DNA of 64,000 nt from Plutella xylostella (lineage: Eukaryota > Arthropoda > Insecta > Lepidoptera > Plutellidae). The stretch lies in contig NC_064005.1 of NCBI RefSeq assembly GCF_932276165.1, positions 3,410,001-3,474,000 of the forward strand. The letters run 5' to 3'. The notes under the pieces are model-generated. The model saw only the letters and a program-made list of their open reading frames with translations, had not been told where the DNA came from and did no database searches. Below are positions 22,327-32,385 of this stretch, in pieces (the first letter of the stretch is position 1; every line of letters begins with the position of its first letter). The translations under genes and the position numbers were made by a program.

Positions 22327-25300
22327 GCTTGATTTTTATACATACCTACGTTCTGCTATATACATATATAGAGGATTTACAGAATCTATACATGAGCTAC
22401 GAGACGAGAAGTAAAACTATTTATTTAGTGAGAAGCATTGAACTTGGGCTAGAAATAACTTAAAAATGTACTTACTTACCTAGTTTCCAATCATTATGGA
22501 ATCAAGCATATTTTCTTTCCAGTTTAACTTATTTCTTGCCCCTGACTGTAGTATGTACCATAAAAAATTCGATACTCTATTCATCAAATTATTTTAATTT
22601 CATTCAAGCTCCGTTTTAGCCCTGAAGGAAGCTTGAACCATAAATCTGTGCATTTCTCAAGATTTCTATTCGCGAGCAGCTCTAATTAAAATTCCCACTT
22701 GGCGTCTATTACGAGATCCGAGCTCGATGCGCCAGTCAAAGCTAAATACGCTGTTTGCTCAAGACTTGCCTGAAAAACGACGATTGAATGATACTTAGCT
22801 AGAAATGCGAAAATATCAATATCAGTTAAGTATCAGGTTTTGCTCCTAGAGATCCTCTGTTTTTATAAGAATTAACTACCTACTTAGACAATATCTGCCT
22901 TCGTAACTACTTAGAGGTTATCAATTTTCAATACTACCTAAGTAGGTATACTAAATACTTACCTACTCCGTTTCACACACAAGCTTTTGACGCAAAATGA
23001 TGTGATCTATAAGATGCAAGTCACCTATTGCTCCAGGCTCATTTGCCTTCTCATTTCAAAAAGAGGACGCGGGCCTCCTTTTTCTTGCCTAATCCAAATG
23101 AGTTTCCTTGAGAGTAGGCTCGTCCCATCAATGAACCCGCCTGACCCAGCAAACTGTGCTATTCACGCCTCTAAAGACCAAAAACGCAAATCATAAAATT
23201 TTCATGAGAATGACCCGAATGCAGCACCTGTTTTCGTTGGTTTGTTTCACGAGAACTAGGTTACTTACCATCGTACTTATAGCTTTCTCGCATTCATTCT
23301 TTGCAGTTTTCTATGGTTTAAAATCTTCAATGAAATCTCAGTAAGTATTCTATAATAATACAATAACTTCTACGGTCACTTAAACAACAGCTAATGTTTG
23401 TTTATCAAAGGTTGAAGGAATTAATAGCGGTTTTTTGACAAAGTTGGTACAAAAGTATAAGTACCAACCTATAGCTACATAATAAGCTGCTGACTGTACC
23501 TATATACCTACCTTCTTCATTAATTTACACCGTAGCAGGGAAGTCTACTGAAGAGGAATTTAACGAACGACTTGAAACACCTCATTATTTTCAATAATAG
23601 TAACAAATAAATTTAATATGGACTATTGCCGTGATGTCGTTATTTTTACTTATGAAAGTAAAAACATACGTAAGTAAGTAATATGTATTTACGTGGTGTG
23701 TAATCTACCTGACATCATAACGCATATTTTTAATGTGCACTAGCAAGATGAAACTTAGGTACTTACATGGAATCTCGAGGGACTAATTATCAATTGTTTA
23801 ACTAAAGAGGTAATGCAGGTAATGCTCATATACTCATTTCATACATAGCGTTCCTGCTATTTTATTGGAACTGGAATGAGGAGGCCATGCCATGGACCAG
23901 TAAAAAACCTACACACATAAAAGCGGTCAGACCGCTATCTGAAATCTGACCGTAACCGAAAATAAGAAGAAATGGCAAAAGAAACTCCTCAAAAGACTCT
24001 TTTAGATACCTCCAGGGGGGAGTCAGTGCCTTAATGGCTGAACTTTTAGTAGAAGGTAGTGCCATCTCTTTATATTACTCTTACTACCAAAAAAGATGTA
24101 AGATGGCGTTATCAACAAGACCATAGAACAATAACAAGACACATAGATAAGTAGTATTTGAATGTTAACACTGTCATGATCTATGGCTTTTATGAAGAAA
24201 TTGCGTGTCAGTGTCAGTGTCAGTTCAGTTGTGTTCAATGTCTCGCAAATAACATTTTTGTAATAAAAATAAAAGTCTATACTCTCGGTATATCGTTATT
24301 TATAAATGTTATATACCTACAAATAAAAATAAACATGGTGTGTCAAGAAAAAGCATCTTTATCCGCAAAAAGTGTTTTTATGAAATTCTTGTGTCCTGAC
24401 AGATTCCATATGGATCCAGGTTCCATGTGGTTCCACGGGAACCGAGCTGAAATGGCGGCACTGGCAAAGAGCGATCGACATCTTCATATCCGCTGAAGAT
24501 TAAAATATTATGTGTACCAAAATGATAAATGTCGCAAAGATTTGCCTCGCGAGGATAAATGATGCACTATTGGACGAAATGACTTTATCACCACAAGTGA
24601 CAAGATTTGCTTCTCTTGGGAAACATAAACTAGCAAAACATGAATTGGTTTTCATGGTGAAAGGAATACACACACCCACTCGCATATTATTTTACAAGTG
24701 ACATGAACAAAACTGAACTGAAACATTGTAATATGCGAGGTAATAAAGAATTATATAATAATTTGTTTTTTATTTATTGTTGCATGTAGGTACATAAATA
24801 GATTGAACTTAAATTTAGCTGATAAATGTAATAACTGTTGTGTGGTGTAACTACGTCAACGCAAATATGTCTTATATCTTTATAGATTGAAGTTAATAGC
24901 CGGATCCCCACCAGACGATCCAACGCGATCCGATCGCGCGATCCAAGGAATCTTACATACTAAACTTCTTGGATCGGGCGATCGGATCGCATTGGATCGT
25001 TTGGTGGAGATCCGGCTATTAACTTGTGATAACAATATCTATATATACAGGGTGTCCCAACAGGGCACCCTGTATGTATGTACAATGAGGTTGAGCAATA
25101 TAAAGAGATGGCGTTGTAGGCTCAGTATGACGTATAGAGTATGACAAAAAACTCCTCCAGATGGCACTCTTTACACAATTGTTTATTTTTTCTCTATGGA
25201 TACCTCTGTCCGAAATCTTCCTATGGTTAATGATTGTAACGTCATTTCCAGGCTGTACGTAATGTATTAGTATTCTTGAATGCTTTCAAAATGGCTAGTT

Positions 25301-25502
25301 CATTATTATTCTGAGATTAATAAAATATTGAACGCTCTCTTATTTGACACATCGATAGTGACGTTTACGTGGCGGCCGCTGTTTGTTTAATTTTTGCAGA
25401 TTCCTACAAGAACTTTCAGATTATTTGTAAATCATCAATGTTACTGTGCAATAATCTTGCGAAATATTATTAAAATATAATAGAATAGTGTATTAGAGCA
25501 CA
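22327..25502. other. intergenic DNA upstream of ZFPL1
   Basis: No gene I can identify. It contains the half MITE near 23395-23512, the palindromic MITE at 24891-25024 and a short inverted pair ACAGGGTG / CACCCTGT near 25050. Two small adjacent plus-strand frames (ATG at 24335, 54 codons; ATG at 24510, 63 codons, followed by AATAAAG near 24742) match nothing I recognise and could be a decayed gene. Confidence 0.45.
24891..25024. mobile_element. near-perfect palindromic MITE
   Basis: A 134-bp stretch in which AGTTAATAGCCGGATC at the left pairs with GATCCGGCTATTAACT at the right, continuing through CGATCC-rich arms to a short AT-rich loop near 24950. TTAA lies in both ends, so a TTAA-target transposon is possible, but the palindrome itself includes it. 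No coding capacity. Confidence 0.7.
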
Positions 25503-28439
25503 ATGGGGCTTTGCAAATGTCCCAAGCGTAGGGTGACGAACCAATTTTGTTTTGAGCATAGAGTCAATGTTTGCGAATATTGTATGGTCACGAGCCATCC
25601 AAAGGTAATTTGGTCATATTCTTTTATCTATATTATGGTAATAAAACTTGCGATACTTAATAAAAAGTGTTATTTTCCAGTGCATCATTCAATCGTACTT
25701 GCAATGGCTACAGGACAGTGATTACAATCCAATTTGTGAGATTTGCACAAAAAGTTTGAGTGAAGGAGAGTGCATTCGCCTCACTTGCTACCGTAAGAAC
25801 CCGAGTCGTTCGTCAAGTCGCGCGCCTTAGACTCGCGCGCCACGCGAGTTGGCATCTTCTGTTTTTTTATATCGTCAACTCGCGTGCCCATGTAAAGTAC
25901 GGTCAGATGCAAACGAATTGAAACTAAAAAATATAGTTAAATATTGTCTCCCTGGCTGATGAGCATAAGAAGGTACCGACTAGACAGTCGCCATTAAAGT
26001 AGTTGCTTTGATTTCGGGATAAAGATACAATAAAGCCTATGTTGGAAGTGCGGAATGAGGCAAAAGGGGATGTGACCTATGACGCATGATACCCAAGTTT
26101 GCTATCTCTCTCATCCCGTGCGCAAATTTTACCTGTCATAGCTATGTCCTTCAGGTTTTTGTTGCAAAAACCGGTTTAAAGGGTTAAAACGTCATTGTTT
26201 TAGTGACATCGTTTTAGTGTTACTCCTAATTCGAAACAGTCTACAGTACAGCGCAAAAATATTAAAATGTGGCAGTTTTTACTGATTTTTATGTATTGTG
26301 GGGGTAAGCGTATAATAAATTAACTTTACTATATTACCAAGTCTACTTTGCCGTAATATAAACACATTGTTACGTTTTCGTTGTGTTACCGTTATATTAA
26401 ATATCGAATTAGCACTTAAATTTAAAACAAATTTCGTTTATTTCATTGGTCAATGAGACAGACCTAACTGTAACAATTACTTCCACGAAGTTCATCGCAA
26501 CATCCCAGCGAGGAAAATCGGTACTGCTTCGTGCAGGTTATAAATATAACAAAGAGCGAACAAATAAAAATGGTTCCTGTGTTTGGAGGTGTTCGAAGAG
26601 AACAGTTTGCCAAGCGAGATTAATTACTGATTTTATTTTAAAGTAAAGTCCTATAAAATACCCTATACATTTTAAGTAGTTACCTTAAGCATAAAAAATT
26701 ATAACTTTTGTGGCTGATTCTACATATTTTCACAGTCGAGCGAGTTGACGACAAAAAAAGTAGGTAAATACGGGAGGGGCAACTCGCGCGTGGCGCGCGA
26801 GTCTAAGGCGCGCGACTTGACGAATGACTCAAGAACCCTTGCAATATCAAATTCATCTTGTTGTGTTGGTGACAAATAAATGTATACAGATGGAGGTTCA
26901 TAGGGTCCAAAAGAGTTTAAGTACTAGAATTCTATACATAGTGAATCATGTTTTCCTATGTTTTACAAAATTTTCTTGTGGTCCTACACAAACTTCTTTC
27001 CATTGTACTTTACTTTGTTAAACAGTATTATTGCAATGCTTCATCATAAAAGTATTGCAAATCATAATAATTATTTTTTATTTTAAACATACAGATGTAT
27101 TCCACTGGGCGTGTGCGGAGGCTCGCTACAGGGCACTGCCCCGGACCACCGCCCCTGCTGGCTACAAGTGCCCTTCTTGCTCCACGCTGGTGTTCCCTCC
27201 ACCCAACCTTGTGTCTCCAGTGGCTGATGTGCTCAGAGAGAAACTCGCTGGAGTCAATTGGGCTCGGGCAGGCCTTGGACTACCACTGGTGAGGATAAGT
27301 ACATTATTAATACTAACTGCTAAGTTCTGTTCTAATAATGGAGAAGTACTAAGAATCAAATAAATAAGTCTTCATCAATAATACTATAGTTAATTTATGT
27401 TTTTAAACAACATAGCAACAGAGGCTTCTACTAATCATTTTGAAATCTCAGCTTTCAGAAGACCAAGACATGAAGGGCGCCACATTAAGGAGAAGCCAGT
27501 CACCCACAGAGAATACTCCATTCTACAACAGCACTGTGGATGGTCTCCGAGGGACTCCTGTCGGGGCCAGTGATGATGAGGGCACCAGCCGTTCAGCCAA
27601 TGGCACTCCACATTCCATTGTACAAATACCTGATGACTCGGCCAACATGTATAACAACAGGAAGGATAGTTTTAGCTCAGGTAAATAGCTAGACCAAAGC
27701 ATGTTGATGATCCTACCTTTGTACCCATTGAAGAACCAAGATGTAACCTTACCACATAAAAAGACGTGATAGAGGGCTGATAATTATGATATAAGATAAT
27801 ATTAGTGGCTGCCACTGCCGCAAACTCATCCTATGAATGAATAAAACCAATTTGATGCTGCCTTAATTTCCTTCTACAGCTCCTCTGGAGCACAATATGC
27901 AATGTGTTTACATAACAATCTTTACTCTATTCATAGATGTCCTGCTACAAATTGATATTAACTTCTTATGCATATTATATTTAATTTAAAAAAATATATG
28001 TAATTCCAGGTGGCCAAGCTTCACGTAAAGGTTTCAAGCCGTTGGATCCAGCCAAGCCTTCCAATAACTTTGACCATGATGACAACAAATACAAACAGAA
28101 GTCGACATTCGCTTGGATCAACAGATGGTGGAAGTAAGTATTTTACATATTTTTTTGTCTGTGATCAAAGGAACACGACCAGCTTCATTTGTTTTTCATA
28201 ATATCGTATGGATTTAACGTTTTGAGATCACAAACTAATAAAGAGATGTTTTCAGGAACTCGCTGCCAGGGTCCCGCGTGCGTCGCGCGGGCGGCATCTA
28301 CCGCCGCTACTGGATCATATTCGGCCTGTTCGTGGTGGCGCTGGTGGCCCTGCTGCTGCTCAGCCAGCGAGACGTCAACGACGACAACCCATTTGGAGTC
28401 ATCTATGACGAGGACAGGAGAATACTGCAGAAAAACTAA
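25503..28439 (+). CDS. ZFPL1: zinc finger protein-like 1 (ZFPL1), Golgi membrane protein
   Basis: Six exons: 25503-25604, 25681-25792, 27095-27288, 27452-27680, 28010-28133, 28256-28439; 314 residues, close to the vertebrate length. All junctions are GT-AG and in phase. It starts MGLCKCPKRRVTNQFCFEHR, the family's invariant N-terminus, and has a B-box-like finger (residues 1-35) and a RING-like finger (about 55-105, including FHWACAEAR and APAGYKCPSC), then VNWARAGLGLPL. A low-complexity linker leads to one C-terminal membrane helix (YWIIFGLFVVALVALLLL) with a short tail. The family is an integral cis-Golgi protein that binds GM130 and supports cis-Golgi structure. Poly(A) signal AATAAA near 28564. 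Intron 2 hosts a transposon (25803-26830). Exon 3 starts inside the codon for His in CYHVFHWAC. Confidence 0.95.
25803..26830 (+). mobile_element. TIR transposon carrying a FLYWCH zinc-finger exon, in ZFPL1 intron 2
   Basis: A 1028-bp element bounded by a perfect 8-bp repeat AAGAACCC (25795-25802 and 26831-26838). TIRs of about 80 bp begin GAGTCGTTCGTCAAGTCGCG (left) and GAGTCATTCGTCAAGTCGCG (right, complement), and continue through a GC-rich CTTAGACTCGCGCGCCACGCG. The only coding piece is a FLYWCH finger at about 26446-26646. No transposase domain is present. The TSD length fits hAT, P or short-TSD Mutator-like elements. It inserted 2 bp past the donor splice site of exon 2, inside the GTAAGAA donor context, which is regenerated by the duplication. 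Confidence 0.88.
26446..26646 (+). CDS. FLYWCH-type zinc finger fragment
   Basis: The frame encodes one FLYWCH-like finger: FIATSQRGKSVLLRAGYKYN, then WRCSKRTVCQARL, with the family's paired Cys and the aromatic/basic spacing. The first codon here is TTG, so the start is probably in an upstream exon. A candidate is ATG at 26267, about 12 codons ending at the donor GGGGTAAGCG near 26303, with an acceptor before 26446. FLYWCH domains are known in mod(mdg4) isoforms and in Mutator-like transposases. Whether this is a captured host exon or the leftover of a transposase cannot be told by eye. Confidence 0.7.
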   Translation: MVNETDLTVTITSTKFIATSQRGKSVLLRAGYKYNKERTNKNGSCVWRCSKRTVCQARLITDFILK

Positions 28440-28625
28440 GCTCTTCAACTTATTTATCAACTGTATTTATTTATAAAAAAGCAATCGTAAGTGATATATG
28501 TACCTATATTGAAAATGTTGTAATTATAATTCTTCTGTTTATTATTATTAGATTGTTTTGTAACAATAAATATTGCACGTAATAAATGCTAACGTATTGA
28601 TGGAATTTTCATTTGTTTTCTATAA

Positions 28626-30473
28626 TCACAAGACTTTCACACAAGTTTCAGCTGGCTTGTCCAAGAAAAGGACTGAGAATATGTCATTGTAGAATTCAGG
28701 GTAGTACTCGCAGGCGCGGCGGCAGTCCGGCATCCAGTTCACCTCCAGGAGCTTTGGCTGCATCACAGGCTCCCCCTTCTCCTGGTGCCAACTCAGCATT
28801 ATGTCAGCTGCATACAAGGCTCTAGACTGCGGGCTCTTTGCTATCCCACAAGGAGCTTCCTTCATTGTGGCACCAGTAAACAGTTCACCAATCATTTTGA
28901 ATATTCTTTTCTCTACATCTTCCCATTTATAGTTGCTATACTGTCTTGCCCACTCCTGCTTGAACTCTGCACAGAGCATCCTGAAGAGAGGTGCATCCTC
29001 ATTGTAGTTCATGACAGTGAAGTGTTGCTCATAGTCCTCAAAGTTGTTCATAGCAAAGGCTTTGTTTGAAAACCTCAGGAAGAAGTTACTGTAAATGTAT
29101 ACCTCAGTTGGGTTTACTGATTTCAGCAAGATGACATATCGGATATCAAACTTGACTTGGCCGACATCAGGTCTGTCAAACAGCACAGGGTTTTCAATGT
29201 ACTTTTGGGCTATTTTAGGGCCAGTCAGTGGCAAACGGCACAGAAAGTCTAGGGTGTCAGAAATGTAGGTGTCCAGACCCCTGGCTAGATTGTATGGTTT
29301 GCAAATCCAATGATTGTCTAAGCCAGCTTGTTTCCTCTGCATATAGTGGGCTACTAATTTTGATAATTCAGTCTTCATGTTGAATGTTGTTGGTAACCAC
29401 AGTGGGTAGGTATCCATTTGCTCATGAGATGCATGTCCTTGCTGTCCTACACATCTTCTAGCCACTATTGGTAAAAGATCTTTAATTGTGATGACATATT
29501 CAAAGGGGAACTGGTTAACAAACTTGTGTGGTGACGACTCACTCAGTTCTTTGAATGTTTTGAAGTGATTCAGGTACCAAAGAACATCAGCATCATTTTC
29601 ATTATCTACAATTTCAAAGTTGCTAGATGTCAAGTACTGGTTGATGTATATGTACTCTGAGAACACTTTAAGTTTTTCTGTTGGAGGAGGTCTAGCAGCC
29701 AGCAGCTCCAGGGTAGGCAGGGTCTCCACAATGTGTCCTTCCAAGAAGTAGTTTGGACCAGGCTCCTCTTGTGTGTATGGCTCATAGAAGTGTTCATACT
29801 GCCTCCAGGGTATCAACATGGCATCTCTCTGCCGTTGGTCTTGAAACTCACCCTCAACAAAGTTTCTTGTGATTGCCTCTCCTTCCTCAACATTCTCAAT
29901 AGGAAATAGCAGAGTGTAGGTCATCTGATCTGGTATGTGGATGAATGGCACTGCTCGGAAGTTAGGGTTGTCAGAGTGGGTCAATCCTGAGCCTAGCTCG
30001 TCCAGCACATACCACACTGGCACTCTGTCTTCAACAGAAAACTCATTGCCACCAATTGCATAAGTATGTGCATACTTCCACACAAGTTGAGATACTTTTT
30101 CAATTTTCTCATCAGTGTCTTCAGCATCTACCTGCATGAGGTTACACATCCTGTCCAGTAACCCAGGAACATTACGAAGGTTACTTTTGACCACGTTAGC
30201 TTTGAAAGTCCAGGCATGGTCAATCAAGTAAATATGATCACAGTCGGATCTGTCTATATCCTTGATAGCGATGACACTCCAGAGGGGATCGTACGGTGTC
30301 TTCTCACAGTCTTCATAGTCAATTTGCACAAGTTGAAAAGTTAAACCAGAGTCAAATATTTCATCACGTAATTTCTTACATAAAATCGGCCAGAAGTGTT
30401 CGGGAACTCCGGACAACAGTAGCTGAGGTTTGTGCAATGCTATAAAGCTGTTGTAATTTGATAAGCCGTCCAT
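28626..30473 (-). CDS. TTLL12: tubulin-tyrosine ligase-like protein 12 (TTLL12)
   Basis: A single uninterrupted frame of 615 residues (vertebrate protein about 644). The N-terminal half is the SET-like region (FIALHKPQLLLSGVPEHFW, DHAWTFKANV, WYVLDELGS, FIHIPDQMTYTLLFPI). The C-terminal half is the TTL/ATP-grasp fold (NHWICKPYNLARG, PKIAQKYIENPVLF, KFDIRYVILLKS, LLEVNWMPDCRRACEYYP), ending LFLDKPAETCVKVL. TTLL12 is described as a pseudo-ligase linked to tubulin modification, histone H4K20 methylation and antiviral signalling; the catalytic status is debated. Lack of introns contrasts with its intron-rich neighbours. It converges on ZFPL1 with 186 bp between stops. A repeated-core transposon starts 206 bp upstream of its ATG. 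Confidence 0.95.
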   Translation of the reverse strand: MDGLSNYNSFIALHKPQLLLSGVPEHFWPILCKKLRDEIFDSGLTFQLVQIDYEDCEKTPYDPLWSVIAIKDIDRSDCDHIYLIDHAWTFKANVVKSNLRNVPGLLDRMCNLMQVDAEDTDEKIEKVSQLVWKYAHTYAIGGNEFSVEDRVPVWYVLDELGSGLTHSDNPNFRAVPFIHIPDQMTYTLLFPIENVEEGEAITRNFVEGEFQDQRQRDAMLIPWRQYEHFYEPYTQEEPGPNYFLEGHIVETLPTLELLAARPPPTEKLKVFSEYIYINQYLTSSNFEIVDNENDADVLWYLNHFKTFKELSESSPHKFVNQFPFEYVITIKDLLPIVARRCVGQQGHASHEQMDTYPLWLPTTFNMKTELSKLVAHYMQRKQAGLDNHWICKPYNLARGLDTYISDTLDFLCRLPLTGPKIAQKYIENPVLFDRPDVGQVKFDIRYVILLKSVNPTEVYIYSNFFLRFSNKAFAMNNFEDYEQHFTVMNYNEDAPLFRMLCAEFKQEWARQYSNYKWEDVEKRIFKMIGELFTGATMKEAPCGIAKSPQSRALYAADIMLSWHQEKGEPVMQPKLLEVNWMPDCRRACEYYPEFYNDIFSVLFLDKPAETCVKVL

Positions 30474-30679
30474 TTTAGCAGATTTACAAGAAATAAAAAT
30501 AAAAGCTTAGGTTAAAGTTTTGCTTTTCCGGCTATCGGCATGATTTTTGACACTGACAGTCGGTGACAGTGACAGATTCCGCCACACAGATTCGGATCGA
30601 ACAGCTGTAATTTGTTTGAGGAAGCATATGTTATTATTCTGAGCTAGATCGTAAAACTTTTGCGACGTCTCTTGCCGTG

Positions 30680-31451
30680 GGGTTCCCCTCATCTCGCCTA
30701 ATCTTTATTTACCAAAACTCGTTTCGCATAACTCGTATGGTCTAAACTTTTTTGGTCGAATCATCACTTTGCCAAGACGTATATGGCATAAGGCTCGTTT
30801 CGTCTAAAGCTCTTTAGGCACAATCTTGAAACACCAAAGTCGTCGTCGTCGTCGTTTTCTCAAATTTATGTTCGCCTATACCTATGTATAATCTTGATTC
30901 TCCTAATGTTATCTTAATAAATAATATATTAAGTACCTATGTAGTAAATGTACAAATTGTGGTATTTTTCTCCTACATCCCGAAAATCACGATATTGTAT
31001 GATCAAAAAATCGAAAGTTAACGACCAATATAATTATTACAAACCCCATGAGATCGAAACCTAAAAATAGGTGCGACGACGAGCAAAGCGAGGAGGAGCA
31101 TGTTAGGTGCACATGTTCATCAAAACCAAAGCGGAGCGCAGCGAAGCGGAGCGGAGCGTTTTCCAAACAGCGGAAACAATACAAGGCACCAGTTTGCGCT
31201 ACGTATGGAGACGCTCCGTCAAAGTTAAAGCCAAACGAATATTATTACTTTGTATAAACCTATGCCATAGCACTATTAGGCTATTCAAGATTTGGCCATA
31301 CTATTATTACGCTAAACAAGATTATGCGAAGTAACTTTTTACTAAACGAGATTTATGCAATACGATTTTCGGCGAAACGAGACTTAGACCAAACGTTACT
31401 ATGCAATACGAGATTAGGTTAATAAATCTTAGGCCTAAAAAGGTAGAACCC
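30680..31451. mobile_element. GC-core TIR element, copy 1 (upstream of TTLL12)
   Basis: A 772-bp unit flanked by the 8-bp repeat TTGCCGTG (30672-30679 and 31452-31459). Ends are GGGTTCCCC (left) and GAACCC (right), followed by similar TTATTTACC / GGTTAATAAA. Inside the left end are degenerate short-period motifs such as CTCGTTTCGCATAACTCGTA; inside the right end their reverse complements recur (ACTAAACGAGATTTATGCAA). In the middle sits a 92-bp purine-rich core (about 31069-31160) starting GCGACGACGAGCAAAGCGAG and ending GCGGAGCGGAGCG. The core reappears twice at 50 kb. A frame across the core (31048-31257) is low-complexity and probably not a gene. Confidence 0.75.
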
Positions 31452-31475
31452 TTGCCGTGTACTGTACACGGTGTA

Positions 31476-31688
31476 CAGTGCCACAAACTTATCTGTTCCG
31501 GTGACTGCTCACGTAAATGTGTAATATTTCTTCATTCTATAAGATTTTAAGTTTGCCAGTAGTGGTAATTCGCTCTTGTGGTTTCAATAAACCCATCTAA
31601 TCTATATCAATGTATAATTCATTAGTAAATAATGAGATATGGATCAATTTAGTTCGCTCTCACCGGAACAGATAAGTTTGTCGCACTG
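31476..31688. mobile_element. Tc1/mariner-like MITE
   Basis: Inverted ends CAGTGCCACAAACTTATCTG and CAGTGCGACAAACTTATCTG (complement of the right end), each continuing TTCCGGTGA, flanked by TA. The 213-bp interior has no coding capacity. The TA target and short TIRs fit the mariner superfamily. It lies only 16 bp beyond the target duplication of the GC-core element. Confidence 0.8.
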
Positions 31689-32385
31689 TACGTTCGTATG
31701 CAGTGTTTCTCTGTGTGCGTGCGTCTAGCACATTGTACTAAAGTCTGTTTTTTTATCTCAGATACTAAATAGACAGATTCTGAACGGTTCATCAACAGGT
31801 TCAAAAGGTAACAGAAAAACAATGAAATAGTTTACATTGAGACATTTATATTCAATAGGTAAAGGGTGTCTTTAAACTACCCTCTCCAAGACAAAATTTC
31901 ACTTACAAGCTAATTAAGTTATAGTATCCAATAATAATAGTGATCACATTATCTTTATAAACTATACAAATATCAAAACTGAGATGACGAGAAATAAACA
32001 AATGGGTTAGGGGGCATAGACTAACCAATGTACTAAATTATATTAGGAGACAGTATAGAAGAATAGAAAACATTTGGTCAAGATTTTGTAAAGTCATATA
32101 AGAAGAACACGGGCAACATTGCTTAGCTACAATAACTACTATTTTAACACCACTGTCACATTTATTATATGCACTATAAACCATTGAGTTCAAAACAGAA
32201 TTATATCCCCATTGCTGTTTAGAGTGGAAGAAAAACATTAACACACCTCACCAACCCTCAACTACCCTAATTCATCGCATCACAAAATAAAAATCAGTCA
32301 CAAGAAGATAGTATATCTACTTACAGCAGAACAACATCTAAAACATCAGTTCAGTTAAAATTACATACCTATCTACACAATTACT

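Noticed and set aside
24891..25024. piggyBac-derived MITE assignment
   Set aside because: TTAA is present at both ends, but it is part of the palindrome itself and the inner ends do not start with the usual CCC/CCY, so I keep only the neutral call of palindromic MITE.
31048..31257. Small proteins across the GC core (Lys/Arg/Ser-rich)
   Set aside because: They arise from the purine-rich repeat and are open in two frames at once; no start context or conserved domain.
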